Shown: positions 24,174-33,405 of the stretch, one piece after another | Layout of the letters: every line of letters begins with the position of its first letter | How positions within the stretch are numbered: position 1 is the first letter of the stretch | Source: Pseudomonas kairouanensis | Lineage (GTDB): Bacteria > Pseudomonadota > Gammaproteobacteria > Pseudomonadales > Pseudomonadaceae | Reading direction: 5' to 3' | Length of the DNA stretch: 64,000 nt | NCBI RefSeq assembly: GCF_004682055.1 | Contig: NZ_QUZU01000020.1 | Span: 39,349-103,348, forward strand | The notes under the pieces: model-generated | What the model was told of the DNA's origin: nothing | Databases searched by the model: none | What the model saw: only the letters and a program-made list of their open reading frames with translations | Made by a program: the position numbers and the translations under genes

Positions 24174-25502
24174 TCACGCCCGGAAAAACCGGTTGGCCGG
24201 CCTCGGCAGCCCCAGGTTGTCACGCAAGGTGGTGCCCGCGTACTCGCGGCGGAATATCCCGCGCCGTTGCAGTTCAGGCACGACGTTATCGACAAAGTCA
24301 TCCAGCCCGCCCGGCAGCCACGGGAACATGATGTTAAAACCATCGCTGCCCTCCTCCTCCAGCCATTGCTGCATCTGATCGGCAATGCTGTGGGCCGTGC
24401 CCACGAACGACAGCCCCGCATAACCGCCCAGGCGCTGGGCCAACTGGCGCACGGTGAGTTGCTCGCGATCGGCCAACGCCAATACGCGTTCGCGGGAGCT
24501 CTGGCTGTCATTGGTGGGCGGGATACTCGGCAGGAATTTATCCAGATCGAACTTGGAGGCGTCCGTACCCAACGCGACGGACAGCGAGGCGATGGCGCTC
24601 TGTTCATGTACCAGGCTATCCAGGTGCGCACGTGTGCGCCGGGCGTCTTCCTGGGTAGCGCCCACAACCACAAAGGCGCCGGGCAGGATTTTCAAGTGAT
24701 CCGGGTTGCGCTGGATCAACCGCATGCGGCGCTTGATGTCGGCATAGAACGCCTTGCCCTCCTCCAAGGTGCCCGGCGCCACGAAGATCACTTCGGCAGT
24801 TTCCGCCGCCAATTGCCGCCCTGGCTCAGAGGAGCCGGCCTGCACGATCACCGGCCAGCCCTGCACGGGGCGGGCAATATGCAGCGGGCCGCGCACGCTC
24901 AGGTAACGGCCTTTGTGATCCAGGGTGTGCAGTTTGTCTGGGTCGAAAAATACTCCGCTGTCGGCATCGCGGATAAACGCATCGTCGGCCCAACTGTCCC
25001 ACAGCCCGGTGACCACATCGTAGAATTCGCGCGCACGGGCATAACGTTCATCGTGGGAATAGGCCTCGTCCAGGCCGAAGTTCAACGCCGCGTCCGGGTT
25101 GGCGGTGGTGACGATGTTCCAGCCGGCGCGGCCGTTGCTCAGGTGGTCGAGGGACGCAAAGCGCCGGGCGATATGGAAAGGCTCGTCGTAGGTGGTAGAA
25201 GCCGTGGCCACCAGCCCGATATGGTCGGTGGCCTGGCTCAAGGCGGACAACAGTGTGAAGGGCTCGAACGAGGTGGCCGTGTGGCTGCGCTTCAACGCCT
25301 CGGTGGGCATATTCAACAAGGCCAGGTGATCGGCCATGAAAAACGCATCGAAACGCCCACGTTCAAGGGTTTGTGCGAAACGCTTGAGGTGGGCGAAATT
25401 GAAGTTGGCGTCGCGAAAAGCGCCGGGATAACGCCAGGCGCCGGTGTGAATACTGACGGGGCGCATAAACGCGCCCAGCTTGAGTTGGCGGTGTGCAGTC
25501 AT
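24174..25502 (-). CDS. NtaA/SnaA/DszA-type FMNH2-dependent monooxygenase (second copy)
   Basis: 442 residues from the ATG at 25502, which has AGGGAG upstream and begins with the family signature MTAHRQLKLGAFM. Further landmarks are DAFFMADHLAL, ASLDHLSNGRAGWNIVTT and QAGSSEPGRQLAAETAEVIF. It is clearly related to the enzyme at 19503-20828 but diverged, with a different substrate-pocket region, so the two likely act on different compounds. It is transcribed alone; the flavin reductase would come from elsewhere or from the other cluster. It may work with the neighbouring OprD porin in uptake and use of an organic substrate, an inference from position only. Confidence 0.87.
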   Translation of the reverse strand: MTAHRQLKLGAFMRPVSIHTGAWRYPGAFRDANFNFAHLKRFAQTLERGRFDAFFMADHLALLNMPTEALKRSHTATSFEPFTLLSALSQATDHIGLVATASTTYDEPFHIARRFASLDHLSNGRAGWNIVTTANPDAALNFGLDEAYSHDERYARAREFYDVVTGLWDSWADDAFIRDADSGVFFDPDKLHTLDHKGRYLSVRGPLHIARPVQGWPVIVQAGSSEPGRQLAAETAEVIFVAPGTLEEGKAFYADIKRRMRLIQRNPDHLKILPGAFVVVGATQEDARRTRAHLDSLVHEQSAIASLSVALGTDASKFDLDKFLPSIPPTNDSQSSRERVLALADREQLTVRQLAQRLGGYAGLSFVGTAHSIADQMQQWLEEEGSDGFNIMFPWLPGGLDDFVDNVVPELQRRGIFRREYAGTTLRDNLGLPRPANRFFRA

Positions 25503-26030
25503 GGAGGGCTCCCTGAGGGTAAGCCCCAAGCATCGGCCGCACGGGTTTGGCCTGTCCAATAATCAAACGTGCTGGCTTATGCCTTAGCGGTTAAACGTCA
25601 TGACGTGCGGTCGCGCCCAGCGTACGTGGTGTACCCAACAGCCTTGCACCTTTCCCGATAGGGATCAGGTTGCAGGGGCTGGCTCACCAAGTGCAACTAA
25701 GCGTCCAACTTTAAAACCAGCGCAACGAAAAAATCCGCCGCAGAATCTGCGGCGGCAACCAAAGGATTTTGTCGAAGCAGAGCGGCTAAGACAGTCGCCA
25801 CCCTACTCTCCTGATTGATTAAAAAACGTGAAGTTTAATTAATCGAATTTCATCCCATTCCCCGCTGCAACCCCCGTCAACTGTGCTTAGAATCGGCCTC
25901 GGCACCCTCGCCGAGCACAATAAAAAACTGTAGCGCCTCACTTGCAAACCTCTGCCAACTCACTCTTTTCGCTGTTCAACCAGTGCAGTGTTTCTGTGCG
26001 CGCGTTCATTATTCCGGGGAAGTCAATAAC
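25503..26030. other. Intergenic region between monooxygenase and porin genes
   Basis: 528 bases with no supported gene. It should hold the divergent promoters of the monooxygenase (reverse) and the porin (forward). The only clear structure is the strong hairpin with an A-run at 25728-25755. The 3' half is AT-rich around 25820-25850 (TTTAATTAATCG), a plausible promoter or regulator site. Confidence 0.5.
25728..25755 (-). terminator. Intrinsic-type terminator reading leftward
   Basis: CCGCCGCAGA pairs with TCTGCGGCGG across a single base (25735-25755), and on the reverse strand it is followed by six T. This has all parts of a Rho-independent terminator for reverse-strand transcription. No reverse-strand gene lies just upstream of it, since 26031-27353 is a forward-strand porin. 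Confidence 0.6.
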
Positions 26031-27353
26031 ATGATCAAACAGTCGAGCCTGTTAGCACTGGCGGTGTGTGCCAGTATCAGTCAGATAGCCCTTGCCGAGT
26101 CCGTGACGGACCAGGGCGAGGCCAAGGGTTTTGTCGAAGGCAGCAGCGTCACCGGGTTGCTGCGCAACTATTACTTCGACCGTGATCGCCAAAGCACCAA
26201 GGCCGATAACCGCGACTGGACCCAAGGCGCGATGCTCAACTACGCCTCGGGGTTCACCCAGGGCACTATCGGGTTTGGAGTGGATGCCTACGCGTATGGC
26301 GGGCTGAAACTGGACGCCACCCATGGGGATGCGGGCACCGGCGACCTGCCGACCGACCGCCATGGCGACCCACAAAATGCCTACGGTTCGGTAGGGGCGG
26401 CGGTGAAGATCCGGGTGTCCAAGACCGAGCTGAAATTCGGCGACATGCAGCCCACCGCTCCAGTGTTTGCCACCGGCGGTACGCGCCTGCTGCCGCAGAC
26501 CGCCACCGGTTTTGACCTGACCAGCAGCGAGATCGCCGGGCTGGACCTGGAGGCCGGGCACTTCACCAGCACCAACAGCGGCATGACCAGCAACCATGAC
26601 CACGATATTTATGCGACCTACGCCAATATCCCCGCCAGCAGCGCAAGTTTTGTCGGCGGCAAATACACCTTCACCCCGTCCCTGAGCGCAACCTTGTATG
26701 CCGGTGAACTGGAAGACATCTGGCGCCAGTACTACACCAACCTCAACTACGTGCTCCCGTTGGGCAATGACCAGTCCCTGGCCCTGGACGGCAACCTGTA
26801 CCGCACCCTCGACACTGGCAGCGCCAAGGCCGGGGCGATCAACAACACCACCTACTCGCTGGCGGCGGCGTATTCGTTCTGGCAGGCGCACACGCTGACG
26901 CTGTCATTCCAGAAAGTGCATGGCGACACGCCGTTCGACTACATCGGCACCGGCAACAATGGCGCGGGTGAAGGCGGCGATTCGGTGTTCCTTGCCAACT
27001 CGGTGCAATGGGGCGACTTCAACGGCCCCGGCGAGCAGTCGTGGGGGATTCGTTATGACCTGAACATGGCCAGCTATGGCGTGCCGGGGCTGAGCTTCAT
27101 GGGGCGCTACATCAATGGCTCCGACATCGATGGCACCCACACCCCCGAGCACAGTGCTTATGCCAATGACTACGGCTCCGACGGCAGCCATCACGAGACC
27201 GACTTGGAAGCCAAATACGTGATCCAGAGTGGGCCAGCGAAAAACCTGTCGCTGCGGGTGCGCGATGCCATCGTGTCGTCCAATGCCGACCAGGGCGATG
27301 GCAAGTTGAACGAGCTGCGCGTGATCGTCGACTACCCGTTTACCCTGCTCTGA
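26031..27353 (+). CDS. OprD-family outer-membrane porin
   Basis: 440 residues from the ATG at 26031 with GGGGAAG upstream. A signal peptide ends near ALAES (about residue 22), followed by the OprD N-terminal pattern K-G-F-V-E-G-S-S-V-T-G-L-L-R-N-Y-Y-F-D-R-D. Alternating beta strands run to the C-terminal aromatic-rich strand, ending YPFTLL. OprD-type porins are monomeric 18-stranded channels for small carboxylates or amino acids; the substrate here is unknown. The length is typical. Position next to a flavin monooxygenase suggests uptake of its substrate, which is only an inference. Confidence 0.88.
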   Translation: MIKQSSLLALAVCASISQIALAESVTDQGEAKGFVEGSSVTGLLRNYYFDRDRQSTKADNRDWTQGAMLNYASGFTQGTIGFGVDAYAYGGLKLDATHGDAGTGDLPTDRHGDPQNAYGSVGAAVKIRVSKTELKFGDMQPTAPVFATGGTRLLPQTATGFDLTSSEIAGLDLEAGHFTSTNSGMTSNHDHDIYATYANIPASSASFVGGKYTFTPSLSATLYAGELEDIWRQYYTNLNYVLPLGNDQSLALDGNLYRTLDTGSAKAGAINNTTYSLAAAYSFWQAHTLTLSFQKVHGDTPFDYIGTGNNGAGEGGDSVFLANSVQWGDFNGPGEQSWGIRYDLNMASYGVPGLSFMGRYINGSDIDGTHTPEHSAYANDYGSDGSHHETDLEAKYVIQSGPAKNLSLRVRDAIVSSNADQGDGKLNELRVIVDYPFTLL

Positions 27354-27363
27354 CGACCAGGAA

Positions 27364-27389
27364 GCGCCGGCCCCTTGGCAGGCCGGCGC
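27364..27389. terminator. Hairpin between convergent porin and chemoreceptor genes
   Basis: GCGCCGGCC (27364-27372) pairs perfectly with GGCCGGCGC (27381-27389) around an eight-base loop, beginning eleven bases after the porin stop. It could end transcription from both sides; no T-run is present. Confidence 0.55.
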
Positions 27390-27396
27390 ATCGGCA

Positions 27397-28752
27397 TCAG
27401 CCCATCCAACCGACGGCGGTCTTGGGAATGACGTCCGACTCGTCCAGTTTGGAGGCAAACATGCTCACCGCTTGCACTGCATCACTGGTGCTGGTGCGAA
27501 TCTGCAGAATCACCGACCCCGCCTGATCCGCCAGGTGGACGCCACGTTGTGCACCTTCCTGGGTCGCCTGCATGCTGCTCACCGCGTCACGGGTTTCGCA
27601 GAGGATCAAGCCGATCATCTCGGCAATTTCCGCCGTGGAGCGGCTGGTACGCCCGGCCAGTTGCCGTACTTCATCGGCCACCACCGCAAACCCGCGGCCT
27701 TGATCCCCGGCGCGGGCCGCTTCGATGGCGGCGTTGAGCGCCAACAGGTTGGTCTGATCGGCAATGCCGCGAATGGTATTGACGATGGCGGTGATCTGCT
27801 CGGAACGGTCGCCCAATTGCCCCACCAGCCGCGCGGACGCACCGATGTTGTCAGCAATTCGACGCATCTCGGTGGCGGTGTCCTGAATCACCTGGGTGCC
27901 GTGCTCGGCGAAGCGTTCGGTCTCGGAGGAAATATGGTAGGCCCGGGACGCGCCACGGGAGTCTTCCTCGAACTTTTCCACGCGCTCGGTGATGTCGCTG
28001 GCAAACTTGACGATCTTGACCAGCTTGCCCTCGCCGTCGTAGACCGGGTTGTAACTGGCCTCCAGCCACACCACCCGGCCATGCTTGCCCAGGCGCTTGA
28101 ATTGCCCGGTGAAGAACTCCCCGTTGTTCAAACGACGCCAGAAGTCGGCGTATTCATGGCTGTTGATCAGCTCTGGCTCGCAAAACAGCCGGTGCTGCTT
28201 GCCTTTGATTTCCGCCAGGGCATAACCCATCACGCTCAAGAAGTTCGCGTTGGCGTCCAGTACCAGGCCGTCGAGGTCGAACTCGATCACCGCCATGGCA
28301 CGGTCCAGGGCAACCAACTTGCTGCGCGTGGCCGCCTCCTGCTCCACTTTGGTGGTGACGTCCAGGGCGTACTTGACCACCTTGAGCACTTGGCCGCGCT
28401 CATCCAGCACCGGGTTGTAGCTGGCTTCCAGCCAGAGGGTCCGACCCCGTGCGTCCACTCGCTTGAACGTGCCGGAGACAAACTTGCCGGCCTTCAAATC
28501 CCCCCAGAACTGGCTGTAGGACGGGCTGTTGGTCAGCGCCGGCAAACAGAAATCACGGTGCGACTTGCCGGCCAACTGCTCGGCGCTGTAGCCCAGGGTT
28601 TTCTGGAAGTTGTGGTTGGCTCGCAATACCTTGCCGTTCAGGTCGAATTCGACCACGGCCATGGAGCGCTCCAGTGCGGCGATCAGTCCCTTGTACTCAG
28701 TGGCTTCAGCCGTCCTGGCTGCCAGTTCTGTTTTGAGTGCTTGGTTGAACAT
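27397..28752 (-). CDS. Cytoplasmic methyl-accepting chemotaxis protein with two PAS domains
   Basis: 451 residues with no membrane segment. Two PAS domains lie in tandem (about residues 25-130 and 147-252) and resemble each other strongly: each has A-M/S-A-V-V/I-E-F-D-L at the start, an L-G-Y / M-G-Y helix and ends W-L-E-A-S-Y-N-P-V. The signalling hairpin follows, with the conserved IADQTNLLALNAAIEAARAGDQGRGFAVVADEVRQLA region near 335-370 that binds CheA/CheW. The receptor probably senses redox or a bound cofactor, as in Aer-like proteins, by family knowledge. The C-terminal part after the hairpin tip is short, so methylation helices may be reduced on that side. Confidence 0.88.
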   Translation of the reverse strand: MFNQALKTELAARTAEATEYKGLIAALERSMAVVEFDLNGKVLRANHNFQKTLGYSAEQLAGKSHRDFCLPALTNSPSYSQFWGDLKAGKFVSGTFKRVDARGRTLWLEASYNPVLDERGQVLKVVKYALDVTTKVEQEAATRSKLVALDRAMAVIEFDLDGLVLDANANFLSVMGYALAEIKGKQHRLFCEPELINSHEYADFWRRLNNGEFFTGQFKRLGKHGRVVWLEASYNPVYDGEGKLVKIVKFASDITERVEKFEEDSRGASRAYHISSETERFAEHGTQVIQDTATEMRRIADNIGASARLVGQLGDRSEQITAIVNTIRGIADQTNLLALNAAIEAARAGDQGRGFAVVADEVRQLAGRTSRSTAEIAEMIGLILCETRDAVSSMQATQEGAQRGVHLADQAGSVILQIRTSTSDAVQAVSMFASKLDESDVIPKTAVGWMG

Positions 28753-28865
28753 GACGTACCCTCAGCCGTGCGCAGAACCCTGCGTATGCATTCGCTATCG
28801 GCTGGGAAATACACGACTTTACGCGGCGTGCAGGGTTTATTTTCTGACGTCAATTTGCTGCTTAA

Positions 28866-29354
28866 TCAGCGCTTTATGGCCAGGGGCGCCAACCGTTCGC
28901 GCATGCCGGTACTGGCCGCAGGGCCTGCCTGCAACGTGCATTGATCCAGCGGCACCACCTGGCCTTCGGCGCTGGCCATCACCGGCTGCACAGGCTGGCC
29001 GGTGTCACGGGCCACCAACTCCACGCTGGTGCCTTCCTCGGCGTAATGCCGATTGCCCCAGGCCACCAGCGACATCAGCACCATGCGAAAGTCTTCGCCC
29101 TTGGCCGTCGGCACGTATTCGTAGCGTGGTGGCCGCTCACTGTAGGCCCGGCGCTCCAGCATCCCGGCCTCCACCAGGGCGTTGAGGCGACGCGTCAGCA
29201 TGTTGGGCGCAATGCCCAGGCTGCGGGAGAACTCATCGAAACGGCGCAGGCCGTGCAGCGCGTCGCGCATGATCAAGATGCTCCACCACTCCCCTACCCG
29301 CTCAAGGCTGCGGGCAATGGGGCATTCGTCGCTGACGAGGGACTTGCGCTGCAT
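28866..29354 (-). CDS. HxlR-family transcriptional regulator
   Basis: 162 residues. The winged-helix HxlR domain covers about residues 10-100: CPIARSLERVGEWWSILIMRDAL, then R-F-D-E-F-S-R-S-L-G-I-A-P-N-M-L-T-R-R-L recognition helix, and the wing R-P-P-R-Y-E-Y-V-P-T-A-K-G. The N-terminal cysteine conserved in redox- or aldehyde-sensing HxlR proteins is present (C11). The C-terminal tail is longer than in minimal members. It is divergent from the FabF-like gene with about 107 bases between, so it may control that gene and itself. Confidence 0.87.
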   Translation of the reverse strand: MQRKSLVSDECPIARSLERVGEWWSILIMRDALHGLRRFDEFSRSLGIAPNMLTRRLNALVEAGMLERRAYSERPPRYEYVPTAKGEDFRMVLMSLVAWGNRHYAEEGTSVELVARDTGQPVQPVMASAEGQVVPLDQCTLQAGPAASTGMRERLAPLAIKR

Positions 29355-29461
29355 GTGGGCTCCGGCGTGTGGCTACAAAGTTATGGGATGGCATGTTACT
29401 TTCATGATGATAGTGACGTCCATAGGGTCTGTTCCCTCAACGCAACCGGAGTCGATTGATC

Positions 29462-30730
29462 ATGAGTAAACGCATCGTTGTGACAGGCATGGGCGCGCTG
29501 ACGCCGCTGGGCGCCAGTGTGGAATCCACCTGGCAGCGCCTGTTGAGCGGGCAGTCGGGCATCCGTCGCCTGCCGCAAGACCTTATCGGCGACCTGGCCG
29601 TCAGCATTGGCGGCCAGGTACAGGACGTGCTGCAAGACCCCCAGGCCGGGTTTGATCCGGATCGCCTGCTGGCCGCCAAAGAGCAGCGCAAGATGGACCG
29701 TTTTATCCTGTTCGCCCTGGCAGCAGCGGATGAAGCCTTGAAGCAGGCCGGCTGGGCGCCGCACACCGCGCAGCAGCAGGAACGCACCGCAACCATCATT
29801 GCCTCCGGTGTCGGCGGCTTCCCGGCGATTGCCGAGGCGGTGCGCACCACCGACAGCAAGGGGCCACGGCGGCTGTCGCCGTTCACCATTCCGTCGTTTC
29901 TCAGCAACATGGCGGCCGGGCATGTCTCGATCAACTACGGCCTCAAAGGTCCGCTCGGCGCACCGGTCACCGCTTGTGCGGCAGGCGTGCAGGCCATTGG
30001 TGATGCCGCGCGGATGATTCGCGCCGGCGAAGTCGATGTGGCCGTGTGCGGTGGCGCCGAAGCGGCGATCCACCGTGTGAGCCTGGCAGGCTTTGCGGCA
30101 GCGCGGGCGTTGTCCAGTGACTTCAATGACACCCCGGCGCAGGCCTCACGCCCGTTCGACCAGGCCCGCGACGGCTTCGTGATGGGTGAAGGCGCCGGCA
30201 TCCTGGTCATCGAAGAACTGGAACACGCCCTGGCCCGTGGTGCGCAACCCATCGCCGAACTGGTGGGCTACGGCACCAGCGCCGATGCCTATCACATGAC
30301 CGCCGGCCCCGAAGACGGCGACGGTGCGCGTCGGGCCATGGTGCAGGCCTTGCGCCAAGCCGGTATCGAAGCCGCTGCGGTGCAGTACCTCAATGCCCAC
30401 GCCACTTCCACGCCTGTGGGTGACAAGGGCGAGCTGGCCGCGATCAAGACCGTCTTTGGTACCAACGGCAGCCCCGCCATCAGCTCGACCAAATCCGCTA
30501 CCGGCCATTTGCTGGGCGCTGCGGGCGGTATCGAAGCGATCTTCACGGTGTTGGCCCTACGTGACCAGGTCGCGCCGGAGACGCTTAACCTGGACAACCC
30601 CGACCCTCTGGCCGAGGGCCTGGACATGGTGCGCGGCGCCGCCCGGCCCATGGCGATTGAATACGCGCTGTCCAATGGCTTCGGCTTTGGTGGCGTAAAC
30701 GCCAGTGTGGTGTTCCGCCGCTGGGCGTAG
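29462..30730 (+). CDS. Beta-ketoacyl-ACP synthase II-like (FabF family)
   Basis: 422 residues from the ATG at 29462, preceded by CGGAG; the frame opens two codons earlier with a TTG. The thiolase-fold signatures are clear: MSKRIVVTGMGALTPLG at the start, the active-site C172 in VTACAAGVQAIGDAARMI, H in NAHATSTPVGD, and K-S-A-T-G-H-L-L-G-A-A-G-G. The enzyme extends acyl-ACP by two carbons with malonyl-ACP. No acpP or fabG adjoins it, so this is a paralogue of the housekeeping FabF, perhaps for specialised acyl chains or temperature adaptation. It is divergent from an HxlR regulator. Confidence 0.88.
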   Translation: MSKRIVVTGMGALTPLGASVESTWQRLLSGQSGIRRLPQDLIGDLAVSIGGQVQDVLQDPQAGFDPDRLLAAKEQRKMDRFILFALAAADEALKQAGWAPHTAQQQERTATIIASGVGGFPAIAEAVRTTDSKGPRRLSPFTIPSFLSNMAAGHVSINYGLKGPLGAPVTACAAGVQAIGDAARMIRAGEVDVAVCGGAEAAIHRVSLAGFAAARALSSDFNDTPAQASRPFDQARDGFVMGEGAGILVIEELEHALARGAQPIAELVGYGTSADAYHMTAGPEDGDGARRAMVQALRQAGIEAAAVQYLNAHATSTPVGDKGELAAIKTVFGTNGSPAISSTKSATGHLLGAAGGIEAIFTVLALRDQVAPETLNLDNPDPLAEGLDMVRGAARPMAIEYALSNGFGFGGVNASVVFRRWA

Positions 30731-30795
30731 TTTGCCCCTGTTGTGATTTTCGGGGACCATGGGCGCCTTTCTGAACCTGCCAACAAGAGGCGCCC

Positions 30796-31176
30796 ATGGC
30801 CAACCACGACTTGTCCTATACCCCTGACCCGGATGCCGACTCGATTTCTTCCGATGTGATCGGCTTCAACGGCATCCTGGTGTCCACCCAGATCCCCACC
30901 CGCGCCGACGGTAGCCTGGAGCTGGGCGATGTCACCGCCCAGAGTGAATGCACCCTGCAAGCGCTGAAAGTGGCCCTGGAAAAGGCCGGTAGCTCGATGG
31001 ACCGAGTGATGCACTTGACCATCTACCTTACCGACATGGCCGACCGTGCCGCCTTCAACGAAGTCTACAAGCGCTTTTTTGCCAAGCCATGGCCGGTGCG
31101 TGCCGCAGTGGGTGTGGCTGCCCTTGCGGTTGAAGGCATGCGCGTGGAAGTGACTGCAATGGCCGCAAAAGCCTAA
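30796..31176 (+). CDS. RidA/YjgF-family protein
   Basis: 126 residues with an AGAGG site before the ATG. The RidA pattern is seen in the second half: MDRVMHLTIYLTDMADRAAFNEVYKRFF and P-W-P-V-R-A-A-V-G-V-A-A-L-A-V-E-G-M-R-V-E-V-T-A-M-A, where R in PVRAAVG-type motif is the imine-binding arginine of active RidA. RidA deaminases hydrolyse reactive enamines and imines derived from amino acids. Subgroup assignment is uncertain. It follows the ketosynthase by 65 bases and may be co-transcribed. Confidence 0.85.
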   Translation: MANHDLSYTPDPDADSISSDVIGFNGILVSTQIPTRADGSLELGDVTAQSECTLQALKVALEKAGSSMDRVMHLTIYLTDMADRAAFNEVYKRFFAKPWPVRAAVGVAALAVEGMRVEVTAMAAKA

Positions 31177-31237
31177 GCCGCCCCCCCCTATTTGGACCTG
31201 CGACAGGCGCAGATACCCAACACGCCACCCACCCCCT

Positions 31238-31326
31238 GTAGGAGCGGGCTTGCCCGCGAAGGCGGTGGGTCAGCCAATAAATATGGCGACTGACACTCCC
31301 CTATCGGGGGCCTGCCCCTTTCCACA
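31238..31326. repeat. REPIN-like pair of REP sequences
   Basis: A forward REP (GTAGGAGCGGGCTTGCCCGC from 31238) and an inverted second REP of a different type (CTATCGGGGGCCTGCCCC from 31301, ending TTCCACA) flank about 40 bases. Both types are common palindromic repeats in fluorescens-group genomes, moved by RAYT transposases. The second arm is degenerate. Confidence 0.7.
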
Positions 31327-31425
31327 AATGGCCCACCTCGCCCGCCAGCCCTGTGGTAGGTGCCCCTCCAGCGTTTCACGGCTACAATGCCCGCCTCGAC
31401 CGTGACAAGCCTGACTAAAAAAACT

Positions 31426-33405
31426 ATGTCCTTGCCCAAGCATCACCTGGAATTGCTCAGCCCTGCCCGCGATGTAGCCATTGCGCGCGAGGCCATCTTG
31501 CATGGCGCCGACGCCATTTACATCGGCGGCCCGAGCTTCGGTGCACGCCACAACGCCTGTAACGACGTGAGCGATATCGCCTCCCTGGTGGAATTCGCCC
31601 GCCGTTACCACGCCCGCGTGTTCACCACCATCAACACCATCTTGCATGACAACGAACTGGAACCTGCGCGCAAGCTGATCCATCAGCTCTACGACGCCGG
31701 TGTGGATGCGCTGATCGTGCAAGACCTGGGCGTGATGGAGCTGGATATCCCGCCCATCGAGCTGCATGCCAGTACCCAGACCGATATCCGCACCCTGGGC
31801 CGTGCCAAGTTCCTCGACCAGGCCGGTTTCTCCCAGTTGGTGTTGGCCCGCGAGCTGAACTTGCAAGAAATCCGCGCCATCGCCGACGAGACCGATGCCG
31901 CCATCGAGTTCTTCATCCACGGCGCCCTGTGCGTGGCGTTCTCCGGGCAGTGCAATATCTCCCACGCGCAGAATGGCCGCAGCGCCAACCGTGGCGATTG
32001 CTCCCAGGCGTGCCGCTTGCCGTACACCTTGAAAGACGATCAGGGCCGTGTCGTAGCCTTTGAAAAGCACCTGCTGTCGATGAAAGACAACAACCAGAGC
32101 GCCAACATCCGCGCGCTGGTCGAAGCGGGTGTGCGCTCGTTCAAGATCGAAGGCCGCTACAAGGACATGGGCTATGTGAAGAACATCACTGCCTATTACC
32201 GCCAGCGCCTCGATGAAGTGCTGGAAGACCGCCCCGACCTGGCCCGTGCTTCCAGCGGCCGTACCGCGCATTTCTTCCTGCCCGACCCGGAAAAAACCTT
32301 CCACCGTGGCAGCACCGACTATTTTGTCACCGACCGCAAGGTCGACATCGGCGCCTTCGACACCCCAACTTTCACCGGCCTGCCGGTGGGTGTGGTGGAA
32401 AAAGCCGGCAAGCGCGACTTGCAGGTGGTGACCCATGAGCCGCTGTCCAACGGCGACGGCCTCAATGTGCTGATCAAGCGTGAGGTGGTGGGGTTCCGCG
32501 CCAATATCGCCGAGCCTAAAGGCGAGTTCGAGGAAGACGGCGAAAAACGCTACCGTTACCGCGTCGAGCCGAATGAGATGCCGGCCGGCCTGCACCAGTT
32601 GCGCCCCCACCACCCGCTGAACCGCAACCTGGACCATAACTGGCAACAGGCCCTGCTCAAGACCTCATCCGAGCGCCGTATCGGCCTGTCCTGGGTCGCG
32701 CGTTTGCGTGAAGACGAGCTGACGGTCACCGCCACCAGCGAAGAAGGCATCAAGGCCAGCGTCACCCTGCCCGGCCCGTTCGGCGTGGCCAACAAGCCAG
32801 AGCAAGCGCTGGATACCCTGCGCGACCTGCTGGGCCAACTGGGTACCACCGAATACCACGCCACCGACATCCAGTTGGACGCACCGCAGGCGTTCTTCAT
32901 CCCCAACTCGCAGCTCAAGGCCTTGCGCCGCGAAGTGGTCGAAGCGCTGACCGCCGCCCGTGTCGCTGCACACCCGCGTGGCGGCCGTAAAGCCGAAACC
33001 ACACCAGCGCCGGTGTACCCGGAAGCGCATCTGTCGTTCCTGGCCAACGTCTACAACCAAAAGGCCCGCGACTTCTATCACCGTCACGGGGTGAAGCTGA
33101 TCGACGCCGCCTTCGAAGCCCACGAAGAAACCGGCGAAGTGCCAGTGATGATCACCAAGCACTGCCTGCGTTTCTCGTTCAACCTGTGCCCTAAACAGGC
33201 CAAGGGCGTCACCGGGGTGAAAACCAAGGTCGCGCCCATGCAATTGATTCATGGCGACGAAGTGCTGACCTTGAAGTTCGACTGCAAGCCCTGCGAAATG
33301 CATGTAGTGGGCAAGATCAAGGGGCATATCCTTGGCCTGCCGCAACCGGGTAGCGCGGTGGAGCACTTCAACCCGCAAAACATTATTTTCCAGGGCACGC
33401 ACTAA
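31426..33405 (+). CDS. U32-family protein, 23S rRNA hydroxylation type (RlhA-like)
   Basis: 659 residues, starting MSLPKHHLELLSPARD; an upstream in-frame extension has no homology. The peptidase U32 core is present: GADAIYIGGPSFGAR, FFIHGALCVAFSGQC, SHAQNGRSANRGDCSQACRLPY and K-I-E-G-R-Y-K. The length and the additional C-terminal domain with cysteine pairs match E. coli YdcP/RlhA, which hydroxylates C2501 of 23S rRNA, rather than the shorter TrhP/YegQ. Clustered cysteines probably bind an iron-sulfur cluster. The 3' end overlaps the convergent DMT transporter gene by 23 bases. Confidence 0.85.
   Translation: MSLPKHHLELLSPARDVAIAREAILHGADAIYIGGPSFGARHNACNDVSDIASLVEFARRYHARVFTTINTILHDNELEPARKLIHQLYDAGVDALIVQDLGVMELDIPPIELHASTQTDIRTLGRAKFLDQAGFSQLVLARELNLQEIRAIADETDAAIEFFIHGALCVAFSGQCNISHAQNGRSANRGDCSQACRLPYTLKDDQGRVVAFEKHLLSMKDNNQSANIRALVEAGVRSFKIEGRYKDMGYVKNITAYYRQRLDEVLEDRPDLARASSGRTAHFFLPDPEKTFHRGSTDYFVTDRKVDIGAFDTPTFTGLPVGVVEKAGKRDLQVVTHEPLSNGDGLNVLIKREVVGFRANIAEPKGEFEEDGEKRYRYRVEPNEMPAGLHQLRPHHPLNRNLDHNWQQALLKTSSERRIGLSWVARLREDELTVTATSEEGIKASVTLPGPFGVANKPEQALDTLRDLLGQLGTTEYHATDIQLDAPQAFFIPNSQLKALRREVVEALTAARVAAHPRGGRKAETTPAPVYPEAHLSFLANVYNQKARDFYHRHGVKLIDAAFEAHEETGEVPVMITKHCLRFSFNLCPKQAKGVTGVKTKVAPMQLIHGDEVLTLKFDCKPCEMHVVGKIKGHILGLPQPGSAVEHFNPQNIIFQGTH

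Noticed and set aside
24267..25562. 431-codon frame opposite the second monooxygenase
   Set aside because: Antisense shadow of a conserved enzyme gene.
27472..28944. 490-codon frame opposite the PAS chemoreceptor
   Set aside because: Antisense to a well-supported receptor and without a ribosome-binding site or homology.
31270..32646. 458-codon frame opposite the U32-family gene
   Set aside because: Antisense shadow; composition lacks a folded-protein pattern.
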